Below, piece after piece: positions 44,693 through 53,903 of a stretch of DNA of 64,000 bases; the first letter of the stretch is position 1; the number at the start of each line of letters is the position of its first letter. Source of the DNA: Persicitalea jodogahamensis (GTDB taxonomy: Bacteria; Bacteroidota; Bacteroidia; Cytophagales; Spirosomataceae); assembly GCF_014651615.1 (NCBI RefSeq), contig NZ_BMXF01000007.1:1-64000 (forward strand), in the 5' to 3' direction. The notes beneath the pieces were generated by a model. It was not told where the DNA came from and did no database searches. It saw only the letters and a program-made list of their open reading frames with translations. Made by a program: the position numbers and the translations under genes.

Positions 44693-45055
44693 ATGCGAAC
44701 GACGGCTATTTTATCCTTATTCATTTTATTGAGTTGTAACGACCCTATAAACCAACGATGTGTGAAAGGTCGGTATATCACCAATTATTGCGGGGGTGTA
44801 GTTATCCAAGTTCTAAATAATAATCCAGTTGGCAGGGAGTTCAGGGTCAATTTTACTGAACCTGGCCAACGTTACGTGGTAGCGAGCTTGGATAGCGTTG
44901 TTTTTAAAGGCTTATCCAATTCAATTCTAACGCAGAGAGATTCTACTTTTTACTTTCAATATCGGGAAGGTGGCTATCCACAGAAAGCGTACGTGCTTTG
45001 CAAGCAACCCCCTTTCATAACAATTACTGCCCTGTCAGAGGGCAACTGTAAGTAA
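44693..45055 (+). CDS. Small lipoprotein next to the IS3 element
   Basis: A 120-residue lipoprotein with a very short signal (MRTTAILSLFILLSC, Cys15) and beta-rich body ending NCK. The longer frame from 44525 runs into the IS and is not used. The IS end lies 36 nt upstream, so its promoter may be altered. It resembles the next lipoprotein in size and plan only. Confidence 0.6.
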   Translation: MRTTAILSLFILLSCNDPINQRCVKGRYITNYCGGVVIQVLNNNPVGREFRVNFTEPGQRYVVASLDSVVFKGLSNSILTQRDSTFYFQYREGGYPQKAYVLCKQPPFITITALSEGNCK

Positions 45056-45082
45056 AACTATTTCAGTATTCAACGATAGCCC

Positions 45083-45463
45083 ATGAAGATTTTCAAGATG
45101 ACATATTTATACGCTACGCTGCTGGTGGTGAGTCTTGTATCTTGTAAAGATACAGAACCAAATATTGGTTTAGTATGTGACTGGCCGGCACAGTATAAAT
45201 ATGAAATGACACTGACTGACCAAGTCGGTAGAATGAGGAGCATTTTAAATAGTGGCAATGATACGATATATGTGATTGATGCCTACGGCGTGTCTGACAA
45301 AATTACATCAGGGAGTTTACTGACGTGTAATCTTCCTGGAAAAGCCAGAGTTGACGGTAAAGCCGTAAAAATCAGTGGTTATCTGTTGACTTTCCCCAAT
45401 ATTGACAGAACAGACATACCTGGGAATCCCTTCGAGATAACCTCTATTGAGTTAATAGAATAA
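45083..45463 (+). CDS. Small lipoprotein
   Basis: A 126-residue lipoprotein with lipobox VSLVSC (Cys21) and a body that includes CDWPAQYKYEMTLTDQVGR. It is 27 nt after the preceding lipoprotein gene and in the same direction, so the two are probably co-transcribed. No family recognised. Confidence 0.6.
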   Translation: MKIFKMTYLYATLLVVSLVSCKDTEPNIGLVCDWPAQYKYEMTLTDQVGRMRSILNSGNDTIYVIDAYGVSDKITSGSLLTCNLPGKARVDGKAVKISGYLLTFPNIDRTDIPGNPFEITSIELIE

Positions 45464-45498
45464 TGGCCGCTCCCGATGGGTAGTAGAGTAAAGGCTTG

Positions 45499-45663
45499 TT
45501 ATTTCTTACTCTTCCCGTCTGGCTTGTTTACCTGCTCGGTTAGTGTTTTGGTATCGTTGGGGGCTTCCCGCGCAATTTCGGGCTTCTCGTCTGCTTGCTC
45601 CAGCTTTAGTGTCCACTGAACAGGTTTGGGAGCATACCACCTGTCATTGCCTTTGAGACATAC
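45499..45663 (-). pseudogene. C-terminal gene remnant (fragment A)
   Basis: An open stretch of 54 codons with no start codon reads GNDRWYAPKPVQWTLKLEQA, then DTKTLTEQVNKPDGKSKK and a stop. It looks like the end of a lost gene. Its last part resembles the remnant at 46280-46560 (RALTEQSKKLEGK). Confidence 0.3.
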
Positions 45664-45668
45664 TCATC

Positions 45669-46235
45669 ATGAAACAGAATTTCAAGCTTCCAATACTCGA
45701 ACAACACATTATTGTCAGAAGACGAAACAGGTTAATTGTAAGACTGCTTTACATTCTGCTATTTACTTCTCTTACCGCAGTGAGTCAGTCTGTGGCAGCT
45801 CAGGAGGAAAAATCTACTACCGTCCTGATAGCCCCTGCTTCTCAGGCAGACAAGTCGGGACTTTCCGACAGCAGTACGTCCAAATTGACAAGAATGCAGC
45901 AGTCTGGAACCTACGGGCTGATTTTGTTGGTCAAAGTGGGCAATCTGGCAAAAATTCAGAAGAATGGTGTCCTGACATTCACTATACCTGGCTTCAATGA
46001 GAGCGCTATCTATAAGGCAACGAAAGTGGTCGCCTATTCCGATTCGGATTTCACCTGGTCTGGCTCTTCGGCTAACGGACAACAGGCCCTTTTCATTTGC
46101 AAGAACGGAGAACTATCAGGAACCTTCCGTTTCGATGGAAAGTACTTCGGGCTTTATTCTATTGAGGGGCAGGTTTCGGTACTAACCCACCTCCGCACTG
46201 ATCTGGAAATTAATTGTGACGTTGAGAATCCTTAA
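45669..46235 (+). CDS. Secreted protein resembling a metalloprotease pro-domain
   Basis: A 188-residue protein with a signal-like N-terminus (LLYILLFTSLTAVSQSVAAQ). The body LTFTIPGFNESAIYKATKVV, DFTWSG, then LFICKNGELSGTFRFDGKYF and YGL/YSIEG-type strands resembles the N-terminal pro-domain of Bacteroidetes reprolysin-like metalloproteases. No HExxH catalytic domain follows, so it is either a truncated protease or a stand-alone domain. Confidence 0.5.
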   Translation: MKQNFKLPILEQHIIVRRRNRLIVRLLYILLFTSLTAVSQSVAAQEEKSTTVLIAPASQADKSGLSDSSTSKLTRMQQSGTYGLILLVKVGNLAKIQKNGVLTFTIPGFNESAIYKATKVVAYSDSDFTWSGSSANGQQALFICKNGELSGTFRFDGKYFGLYSIEGQVSVLTHLRTDLEINCDVENP

Positions 46236-46279
46236 AGAAATTATTATTCCAACAGCAGTAAGAAGGAGTACTTACTTTT

Positions 46280-46560
46280 TCCTATTTCCCTTCAAGCTTC
46301 TTTGACTGCTCTGTCAGCGCCCTGCGCCATCTTCGGCGACTTCCCGCTTCTGATATCCTTCCTCAGGCATAATGACCTACTGATTTGCCCCTTCTGGCCG
46401 CTTGCCGGAGTCTTTTTTAACATCGACATAAAGTTTCGGGACAGGCTGTCAATAACCTTGCATTCGCCGGTTGTCGGACATATGCTGGTCGCGCTCCCTT
46501 TCCAAGTCCAGAGTGTACATACAGCCTGCAAATGTAAGGGCGACCCTCAACCCGTGTGAG
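46280..46560 (-). pseudogene. Decayed gene remnant (fragment B)
   Basis: One minus-strand frame reads as protein interrupted by stops (LDLERERDQHMSDNRRMQGY / QPVPKLYVDVKKDSGKRPEG / VIMPEEGYQKREVAEDGAGR). A neighbouring frame then gives ALTEQSKKLEGK. The end resembles fragment A at 45499. It is probably a dead paralogue; the family is unknown. Confidence 0.3.
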
Positions 46561-47001
46561 ATGCAGGCAAATTCGGCACAATGGCTCAGCCGATAGTCAT
46601 GGTAATTGAGGTATTTGGGACAGCTACCCGCTGCCGTTAGTTAGACCCGATGGGACTGATGTGTTACAGTTTACTCGTTTAGGTGCGCAGTATGATGGAA
46701 TTTGATTAAGTACACGACAAGGTGTAACGGAAAAAGAGGTGATATGGCTGCCTTTGCGAAATCCGGCGACGTGGCATTCAATTGATCGTTTTAAGGCAAC
46801 GCCCCATGACCGTGCAAACGACTTGGGAGTTTTCCAGTGGCGGCTATCACCAGCCCAGAAGTGGCTCGAAGACCGCAAGGGACAGGCGCTAGATTTCGAG
46901 GGCATTCTGATTTCTGAGAAGAAAAATCAGTGGCGTGCTGCGTATGGTTGGCGGATTGTTTCAATCCTTCTTTATTGGATAGGTGCCTGAGAAGTTCGGA
47001 A

Positions 47002-47022
47002 GTTCGAATCCCTCAGCGCCCA
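47002..47022 (+). other. tRNA 3'-end fragment (candidate att site)
   Basis: GTTCGAATCCCTCAGCGCCC(A) has the form of a T-loop, T-stem and acceptor 3' strand of a tRNA. Upstream bases do not supply matching T-stem, anticodon or 5' acceptor (GGGCGCT expected), so it is a fragment. Such fragments mark integration sites of islands using tRNA 3' ends. The terminator follows immediately. Confidence 0.55.
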
Positions 47023-47059
47023 AAAAAGCCGCTAAATCATACGATTTAGCGGCTTTTTT
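47022..47059 (+). terminator. Terminator behind the tRNA fragment
   Basis: 17-bp perfect stem (AAAAAAGCCGCTAAATC and complement) with loop ATAC and a T6 end. It directly abuts the tRNA acceptor sequence, as expected for a former tRNA terminator. Confidence 0.75.
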
Positions 47060-47720
47060 ATGTACAATTGTGTATAAATGGCCAAAGTTAACACAACATG
47101 ACGGTGTACAATTTCAATTTCGGCTACACTTCTGAATTCACCAACTGCTGCCTTTCTTAATGCCTGGTGTATTTCGTTCCATTTTGTTCACAGCCTGAAT
47201 TACCACTGCAACAGAACGAGAGCTCCCTCAATGCAATAGAATGTGATTCTGAAAACTAGAGTACAGCTAGACGATTGATACCTCAGACCTACATAATCGA
47301 ATGATGGTAAGAAGGACCCTTGTAAACCAGCGAATATGTTTAGCAGGCTCTTGTGATATGCTGTTCATTGGTAGATTTTTTCGGGAGAGGTGTTAACCTC
47401 TCGCCTGGCTTTCCAATGAAAATGCGCCTATAATTCTAGCCGTTTCCGGGACCTTTGCTTAATCCCCCTGCAAATTGCAGAATACGAGGATTTAATTTCA
47501 AAAATCGTTTCTTAGCATATAAATCCGCACATTTGGAGCAAGAACTGCTGTTGAATCAGTATTGTATAAAGTAGAAAAAGTCAATCATTTTGCCAAAGCA
47601 GTTATGTTTGAAAACTTACAGGAGTATAACAGGAGCATACTTTATGATCTCCGCATTGGGGAAGGGTATAAATGACTGACTATCAGTTATGATAATAATT
47701 TTAATTAGTAAAGTGATTAA

Positions 47721-50477
47721 ATGAATGCAGTTGAGATTGAAGAAGCTATTTCGTTGCTAGCAGAACAGCCTTTTGTTCCTGCGGAATTTCCGTTTGCGTT
47801 CCTAGAAGCTTTTGGTAATAAGTCTACGACAATAAAACGACTGCAAACTGGCAATAACAACAAATCCGATATTGCGGGTGGTGTTCTACAGCATAACAAC
47901 ATTCATATTGCTGTCTGTGAAAAAGGTACGGTTTCCGACACGCTGAACATCCTTCGCGAAAGCCCAGCTACGACAAAGGCCAAGGCTAAATTCATACTTG
48001 CCACTGACGGCATGGAATTTCAGGCTGAAGATGTGAATAGCGGAGAGACAGTCGCTTGTGATTATCCGGCCTTTCATGATCACTTTGGCTTCTTCCTGCC
48101 TTTGGCTGGCATTAGCACTGTAAAGCAGATCCGGGAGAATGCCTTTGATATCAAAGCCACAAGCCGCTTAAACAAACTCTATATTGAGCTGCTGCACCAC
48201 AATCCGGAATGGGCAACGGCAGAACGCCGCCATGACATGAACCACTTCTTGGCGCGGTTGATTTTCTGCTTCTTCGCTGAGGATACTGACATATTCACAG
48301 GGGATGGTCTTTTTACCTCAACTGTACAGCAAATGAGTACCGGGGACGCATCTGATACCGATGAGGTTATCAGTGAAATCTTCCGGGCGATGGACACTAA
48401 GCTGAATGAACGCTCTGCAAAAAAAATCAAGAATTGGGCAAATAGCTTTCCCTATGTAAATGGGGAATTGTTTTCTGGATCAATCGAAACACCGAAATTC
48501 ACAAAGATTGCCCGATCCTATTTGTTTCATGTTGGCAATTTGGACTGGAAGCGCATCAACCCGGATATTTTCGGCTCCATGATTCAGGCGGTGGCCGACG
48601 ATGAGGAACGCGGTGCATTAGGAATGCACTACACATCCGTGCCTAACATCCTGAAGGTGCTGAATCCGCTATTTCTCGATGATCTTCGAGCACAGTTAGA
48701 GGAAGCGGAAGATAACAGTAGAAAGCTTCTCAATTTACGCAAACGCATAGCGCGAATTCGCGTGTTTGATCCGGCTTGCGGATCGGGCAATTTCCTGGTG
48801 ATTGCCTACAAACAAATGCGGGAGATCGAGCATGAGATCAATAAAGGACGAGGGGAGGGCGACCGACCAACCGAAATACCCCTAACCAATTTCAGGGGCA
48901 TAGAGCTAAGGGATTTTTCGGCTGAGATCGCAAGGCTTGCACTCATCATTGCAGAATATCAATGCGACGTTCTTTATCGTGGACAAAAACTAGCCCTAGC
49001 CGAATTCCTACCGCTTAATGCTGAAAACTGGATTACCAGTGGCAATGCTCTTCGAATTGAGTGGTTATCAGTTTGCCCTCCTACCAGTAAAGGTGTTAAC
49101 TTTTTTGGAGATGACCTGTTCAGCACTCCCCTTGACCAAGCAGAAATTGATTTCGAGAATGAAGGAGGCGAAACCTATATATGTGGAAATCCACCTTACT
49201 TAGGATCTACATGGCAAACGAAAGAACAAAAAGCTGATCTTGAGGCCATATTTAAGCATCTGACCCCCACGTGGAAGTCATTGGATTATGTCGCGGGCTG
49301 GTTTATGAAAGCGGCTGAATATGGTAGGCACACTAAGGTGGCCTCGGCCTTTGTATCTACGAATTCGATTTGCCAAGGACAACAGGTTCCCATTCTTTGG
49401 CCACTAATTTTCAAAACTGGTCATGAAATTGCTTTTGCTCATACCTCATTCAAATGGAATAATCTGGCTAGTCACAATGCAGGTGTTACAGTTGTGATTG
49501 TCGGTATATCCAAGCAGGCTGGAAAAACTCGCCGCCTATTTTCTGTCAATGAGGACGTCGAAACCATTGAGAAGAAGGCTGAAAATATCAACGCATATCT
49601 AGTTACAGGTGCTGATGTTATAGTCAGTAAAGAATCAAAGCCAATAAACAAATTACCTTCCATGGATTTCGGAAGTAAGCCGGTTGATGGAGGAAGTTTG
49701 TTTTTAAATTTAGCCGAAAAATCTTCTATAATTGCCCGCAACACGTCTATTGAGAAGTTTATTCATCCGTATTTAAATTCAGAAGAATTTATTAATGGAA
49801 AACAACGGTTTTGCCTATGGATCAACGATAATGATAAAGATGAAGTTTATGCTTATCCTGAAATTGTTTGGCGGCTTGATGCTGTCAAAAAAATGAGAGG
49901 AGAAAGCACAAAGATACAAACTCAAGAACTAGCAGCTTTCCCATACAAGTTTGGTGAAATTCGGCATTACGAAAGCAATTACACTATTGTCGTCCCTAGA
50001 GTAAGTTCCGAAAACCGTGATTTTCTTCCAGTTGGGCTAGTCAGAGGAAAAACCATTATTGGCGATCGGAACTTTGCACTCTACGATGCCCCCCTATGGA
50101 ATATAGCTCTGATAGCCTCCCGAATGCATTGGATTTGGATTGGTACTGTTTGTGTTCGACTGGAAATGCGCTTTTCCTATTCCAATACACTTGGTTGGAA
50201 TACATTTCCTCTTCCAACTTTGACAGCGAAGAATAAGGAGGATTTAAAAATCTGTGCAGAGGAGATTCTGATCGCGCGGGAGCGACATTTTCCTGCCACC
50301 ATAGCTGATCTGTATGATCCAGACAAAATGCCCGAAGATCTTCGTCGTGCCCATGATCGCAATGATGAAGTACTAGAGCGCATCTATATAGGTAGACGCT
50401 TCAAAAACGACACTGAACGCTTAGAAAAACTCTTCGATCTTTATACTCAAATGACTATTAAAGGAAAAACTGTATGA
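47721..50477 (+). CDS. YeeA-like class I DNA methyltransferase (restriction-type)
   Basis: A 918-residue adenine-N6 or cytosine-N4 type methyltransferase. Motif I VFDPACGSGNFLVIAY is near residue 350 and the catalytic NPPY (GNPPYLGSTWQ) near 488. A large N-terminal part and a C-terminal target-recognition-like part follow the MmeI/YeeA plan. The gene order methylase-helicase-GIY-YIG is that of Bacillus subtilis yeeABC. The 4-nt overlap with the next gene shows coupling. Likely self-marking and foreign-DNA recognition for a defence system; a single-chain type IIG role is less likely without an obvious nuclease motif. Confidence 0.8.
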   Translation: MNAVEIEEAISLLAEQPFVPAEFPFAFLEAFGNKSTTIKRLQTGNNNKSDIAGGVLQHNNIHIAVCEKGTVSDTLNILRESPATTKAKAKFILATDGMEFQAEDVNSGETVACDYPAFHDHFGFFLPLAGISTVKQIRENAFDIKATSRLNKLYIELLHHNPEWATAERRHDMNHFLARLIFCFFAEDTDIFTGDGLFTSTVQQMSTGDASDTDEVISEIFRAMDTKLNERSAKKIKNWANSFPYVNGELFSGSIETPKFTKIARSYLFHVGNLDWKRINPDIFGSMIQAVADDEERGALGMHYTSVPNILKVLNPLFLDDLRAQLEEAEDNSRKLLNLRKRIARIRVFDPACGSGNFLVIAYKQMREIEHEINKGRGEGDRPTEIPLTNFRGIELRDFSAEIARLALIIAEYQCDVLYRGQKLALAEFLPLNAENWITSGNALRIEWLSVCPPTSKGVNFFGDDLFSTPLDQAEIDFENEGGETYICGNPPYLGSTWQTKEQKADLEAIFKHLTPTWKSLDYVAGWFMKAAEYGRHTKVASAFVSTNSICQGQQVPILWPLIFKTGHEIAFAHTSFKWNNLASHNAGVTVVIVGISKQAGKTRRLFSVNEDVETIEKKAENINAYLVTGADVIVSKESKPINKLPSMDFGSKPVDGGSLFLNLAEKSSIIARNTSIEKFIHPYLNSEEFINGKQRFCLWINDNDKDEVYAYPEIVWRLDAVKKMRGESTKIQTQELAAFPYKFGEIRHYESNYTIVVPRVSSENRDFLPVGLVRGKTIIGDRNFALYDAPLWNIALIASRMHWIWIGTVCVRLEMRFSYSNTLGWNTFPLPTLTAKNKEDLKICAEEILIARERHFPATIADLYDPDKMPEDLRRAHDRNDEVLERIYIGRRFKNDTERLEKLFDLYTQMTIKGKTV

Positions 50478-52525
50478 CAGAAAGAAAAGCCATACCATCC
50501 GTTACCGTAAACTATAAAAGCACCGGTAACTCTACCAAATCGAACGAGCTAGGCATGCGATCAATGCAGGAGCGAGCTTATGAAAAGCGTGGTGAACAAT
50601 ATTTGCTCATAAAATCACCTCCAGCCTCCGGCAAAAGCCGGGCGTTAATGTTTATTGCCCTTGATAAGCTAAACAACCAGGGTATCAAGCAAGCCATTAT
50701 CGCTGTGCCGGAAAAGTCTATCGGCTCAAGCTTTGCCGATGAGCCGCTAACCAAATTTGGCTATTACTTCGATTGGCACGTGATTCCAAAATGGAATCTT
50801 TGTAACGCACCCGGTGAGGATGGCAGCAAAGTCAACTCTGTTAAGTCATTTCTCGAAAGTGAAGACAAAGTACTGGTTTGTACACACTCAACCTTCCGCT
50901 TCGCCGTAGAGCGTTTAGGGGTTGAAGCTTTTGACGACCGGCTAATCTCCATTGATGAGTTTCACCATGTCAGTGCCGATGAAGATAATGTTCTCGGATC
51001 GCATCTCAAACAACTGGTTGCGCGGGATAAGGTACATCTAGTGGCCATGACTGGCTCTTATTTTCGCGGGGATGCAAACCCTGTCTTAATGCCAGAGGAT
51101 GAAGCCAAATTCGATACGGTCACTTATACGTATTATGAACAGCTAAACGGTTATGAATTTCTTAAGACTCTAAATATTGGCTATTACTTCTATAGCGGGG
51201 CTTATGCTGATGAGATTTTAAGTGTCCTAAACCCTGATGAAAAAACGATCATTCACATACCGAACGTTAATTCACGGGAGAGTATGGGTGATAAGGTCAA
51301 GGAAGTTGAGCATATTATTGAAGAATTGGGAGACTGGCAGGGTATTGATCCTGAAACCGGGTTTCATTTGGTCAGAACGCCGGAGGGCAAAACCCTGCGG
51401 ATTGCCGACCTAGTGGATGATGATGCATCAAAGCGCAATAAAGTTTCTGCAGCATTGAAGCTACCGGAAGTTAAAACGAACCGTGACCATGTTGATATAA
51501 TTATTGCGCTCGGCATGGCCAAAGAGGGCTTCGACTGGATATGGTGCGAACACGCACTCACTGTGGGCTATCGTTCCAGCCTAACTGAAATCGTACAGAT
51601 TATTGGCCGTGCCACGCGGGATGCTCCGAATAAAACCCATGCCCGGTTCACTAATCTGATAGCAGAACCGGATGCTACAGAAGGGACTGTTACAGATGCT
51701 GTTAACGACACGCTGAAGGCTATTTCTGCCAGCTTATTGATGGAACAAGTTCTAGCACCGAGATTTAATTTTACGCCGAAAAATCCGCAAAGCGGCCCTG
51801 TCCAGGGATTTGATTACGGCGAAGGAGGCTATGATCCGAACAAAGAAAATGTTGGGTTTAATGAGGAAACAGGCCAGTATCAAATCGAGATCAAAGGGCT
51901 TGCTATGCCTAAAAGCGAAAGTGCACAGCGTATTTGCAAAGAAGATTTGAATGAGGTTATTGCAGCATTCGTGCAAGACAAACAAACCATCGAACGCGGC
52001 TTATTTGACGAGGAAGTAGTACCGCAAGAGCTTACTCAAGTCCGAATGGGAAAAATTATCAAGGACAAATTTCCTGAGCTGGATGATGAGGATGTAGAAG
52101 CCGTACGGCAACATGCAATCACTGCATTAAATCTGACACAGAAGGCAAAAGAAACCCTCAACAATGACAATGAACTAAGCAGTCGTAGCAATACGGCCCT
52201 AATTGATGGGGTGCGCAAATTTACCATGGATGTGCGTGAACTGGATGTTGACTGGATTGACAGCATCAACCCATTTAGTGAGGCCTACGCAATTTTATCC
52301 AAGGCAATGACAGAGCAAAGCCTAAAAGCTATGGCAGAAGTCATTTCAGGCAAAAAACTGAATTTATCATTGGATGAAGCGCGGGACCTTGCTAAACGGG
52401 CTTTAAAGTTCAAGAATGAGAGAGGCAGGTTGCCCGACATTAAATCTGCTGATCCCTGGGAACAGCGAATGGCACAAGGTATTGCGTTTCTTACTCGAGT
52501 AAAAGCAGAAGAAAGAAATGGCTAA
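50474..52525 (+). CDS. YeeB-like SF2 helicase
   Basis: A 683-residue superfamily 2 helicase. Walker A is LIKSPPASGKSRALMF near residue 48 and DEFHHVSADEDN near 160 takes the place of DEAH. The motif III-like region is LVAMTGSYFRG, and motif VI is QIIGRATRDAPNKTHAR near 375. A helical C-terminal extension follows. It overlaps the methylase by 4 nt and the GIY-YIG gene by 8 nt, so all three form one operon. It is the probable translocase of the defence complex. Confidence 0.82.
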   Translation: MTERKAIPSVTVNYKSTGNSTKSNELGMRSMQERAYEKRGEQYLLIKSPPASGKSRALMFIALDKLNNQGIKQAIIAVPEKSIGSSFADEPLTKFGYYFDWHVIPKWNLCNAPGEDGSKVNSVKSFLESEDKVLVCTHSTFRFAVERLGVEAFDDRLISIDEFHHVSADEDNVLGSHLKQLVARDKVHLVAMTGSYFRGDANPVLMPEDEAKFDTVTYTYYEQLNGYEFLKTLNIGYYFYSGAYADEILSVLNPDEKTIIHIPNVNSRESMGDKVKEVEHIIEELGDWQGIDPETGFHLVRTPEGKTLRIADLVDDDASKRNKVSAALKLPEVKTNRDHVDIIIALGMAKEGFDWIWCEHALTVGYRSSLTEIVQIIGRATRDAPNKTHARFTNLIAEPDATEGTVTDAVNDTLKAISASLLMEQVLAPRFNFTPKNPQSGPVQGFDYGEGGYDPNKENVGFNEETGQYQIEIKGLAMPKSESAQRICKEDLNEVIAAFVQDKQTIERGLFDEEVVPQELTQVRMGKIIKDKFPELDDEDVEAVRQHAITALNLTQKAKETLNNDNELSSRSNTALIDGVRKFTMDVRELDVDWIDSINPFSEAYAILSKAMTEQSLKAMAEVISGKKLNLSLDEARDLAKRALKFKNERGRLPDIKSADPWEQRMAQGIAFLTRVKAEERNG

Positions 52526-53729
52526 AAACATGAAACTCACAGATGAAGATGATGCGCTTTTGGCAGAACTCGGGATTGAGATCGAGGCTAAAACATCTGT
52601 TAGGTATACTGCGAGAGAAGAGCGAATTATCGCCGGTTTTGAAGAAATTCAAAAATTTGTGGAAGAACAAGGGCGATTGCCAGAACATGGTGAAGACAAA
52701 GATATTTTTGAGAGACTATATGCAGTAAGGCTCGATCAAATTCGGAAACAAAATGATTGTATAAACCTTCTAAAAGATATGGATCATCAAAGCATTTTAG
52801 ATCCCAATTATAAACCAGAAGCGGACATATTGGATGATATAGATGATGATGAATTACTGGCGCAGCTTGGGGTGGATGAAAATGAAGAGAATTCAATTAC
52901 AAAGCTAAAACATGTAATACCTCGCGCTGAGAAAAAAGCCGCAGAAGAAATTGCCAACCGTACCCTATGTGAAGATTTCGAACAGTTTAAACCTCTATTT
53001 GACGCAGTAAAAAAAGATATTGAAACGGGGTTTAGAAATACTGTGCGATTTAGAAAAGATGCTGGCTTTACCAAAACTACGCTTAAAAAAGAGCAGTTTA
53101 TTATCATTGGTGGTCAAATGGCATACATAGCCGAAATTGGAGAGACATTAAAGGCTCCAAACGGTGAAGATGATGCACGCTTACGCGTTATTTATGCGAA
53201 TGGTACGGAAAGCAATATTCTACTCAGGTCTATTATTCGTGCAATGTATAAGGATGAAACAAGTAGATTCATAACGGACCCTAATTCAGGACCACTTTTT
53301 TCAGGTGAAAATAGTGAAGATGATCAGGAAAGCGGCACAATATATATACTTCGTAGCCTATCAAATCATCCAACAGTAAAAGAAAACAGGGATATAGTCC
53401 TTAAAATAGGGGTGACAGGGGGAGAGGTCAAAAAACGCCTTTCAAATGCCAAAAATGATCCAACATTTCTTATGGCTGATGTAGAGATCATCGCTACTTA
53501 TAAACTCGCTAACATTAACCGGACGAAACTTGAAAATATTATTCATAAATTTCTCAGCTCAGCGAAGCTGGAAATTGAAATAAAAGATCGTTTTGGGAAG
53601 TTAGTGAAAGCAAGAGAATGGTTTTTGGTTCCAGTCTTCATCATTGATGAAATGGTAGAAAAAATCAAAGACGATACTATTGGTGATTATTATTATGATA
53701 CGGCGTCAGCGAATATAAAAAAGTATTAG
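52518..53729 (+). CDS. YeeC-like GIY-YIG (T5orf172) nuclease
   Basis: A 403-residue protein. The N-terminal part is helical and acidic (DILDDIDDDELLAQLG). Residues about 270-385 form a T5orf172-type GIY-YIG nuclease: IYILRSLSNHP, KIGVTGGEVKKRLSNAK (KIG.T...R), LENIIHKF with the catalytic Glu, and REWFLVP. It would be the cutting subunit of the three-gene set. It overlaps the helicase by 8 nt. The Qat operon begins 174 bp later. Confidence 0.8.
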   Translation: MAKNMKLTDEDDALLAELGIEIEAKTSVRYTAREERIIAGFEEIQKFVEEQGRLPEHGEDKDIFERLYAVRLDQIRKQNDCINLLKDMDHQSILDPNYKPEADILDDIDDDELLAQLGVDENEENSITKLKHVIPRAEKKAAEEIANRTLCEDFEQFKPLFDAVKKDIETGFRNTVRFRKDAGFTKTTLKKEQFIIIGGQMAYIAEIGETLKAPNGEDDARLRVIYANGTESNILLRSIIRAMYKDETSRFITDPNSGPLFSGENSEDDQESGTIYILRSLSNHPTVKENRDIVLKIGVTGGEVKKRLSNAKNDPTFLMADVEIIATYKLANINRTKLENIIHKFLSSAKLEIEIKDRFGKLVKAREWFLVPVFIIDEMVEKIKDDTIGDYYYDTASANIKKY

Positions 53730-53903
53730 ATCTAATGATGGAAAATGAGTTGGCTAACGAATTGATAAGGACTTTAATGGAGGAGTGTATGTTAAATAGT
53801 TTTAAGTGCTATTTTTGGTAGTTCAAATGGATATTTTTGTATCTATTATTTTAATATACTTTTCTCTATTTATTTTAAATTAATATATTTAAAAGGCCAA
53901 TCA

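Larger units (their letters stand above)
46236..47720. other. 1.5-kb decayed intergenic region
   Basis: No convincing intact gene. It contains remnant fragment B (46280-46560, minus), a tRNA-like 3' end (47002-47022) with a terminator (47022-47059), and a small frame (47604-47675, MFENLQEYNRSILYDLRIGE...) ahead of the defence genes. An uninterrupted 83-codon frame at 46739-46990 has no recognisable motif. Confidence 0.5.

Noticed and set aside
46739-46990. 83-codon plus-strand frame before the tRNA fragment
   Set aside because: Reads smoothly but has no motif and competes with a minus-strand frame; in decayed DNA I cannot support it as a gene.
47002-47022. Complete tRNA gene ending here
   Set aside because: Upstream bases do not form the T-stem, anticodon arm or the GGGCGCT acceptor strand needed, so only a fragment is called.
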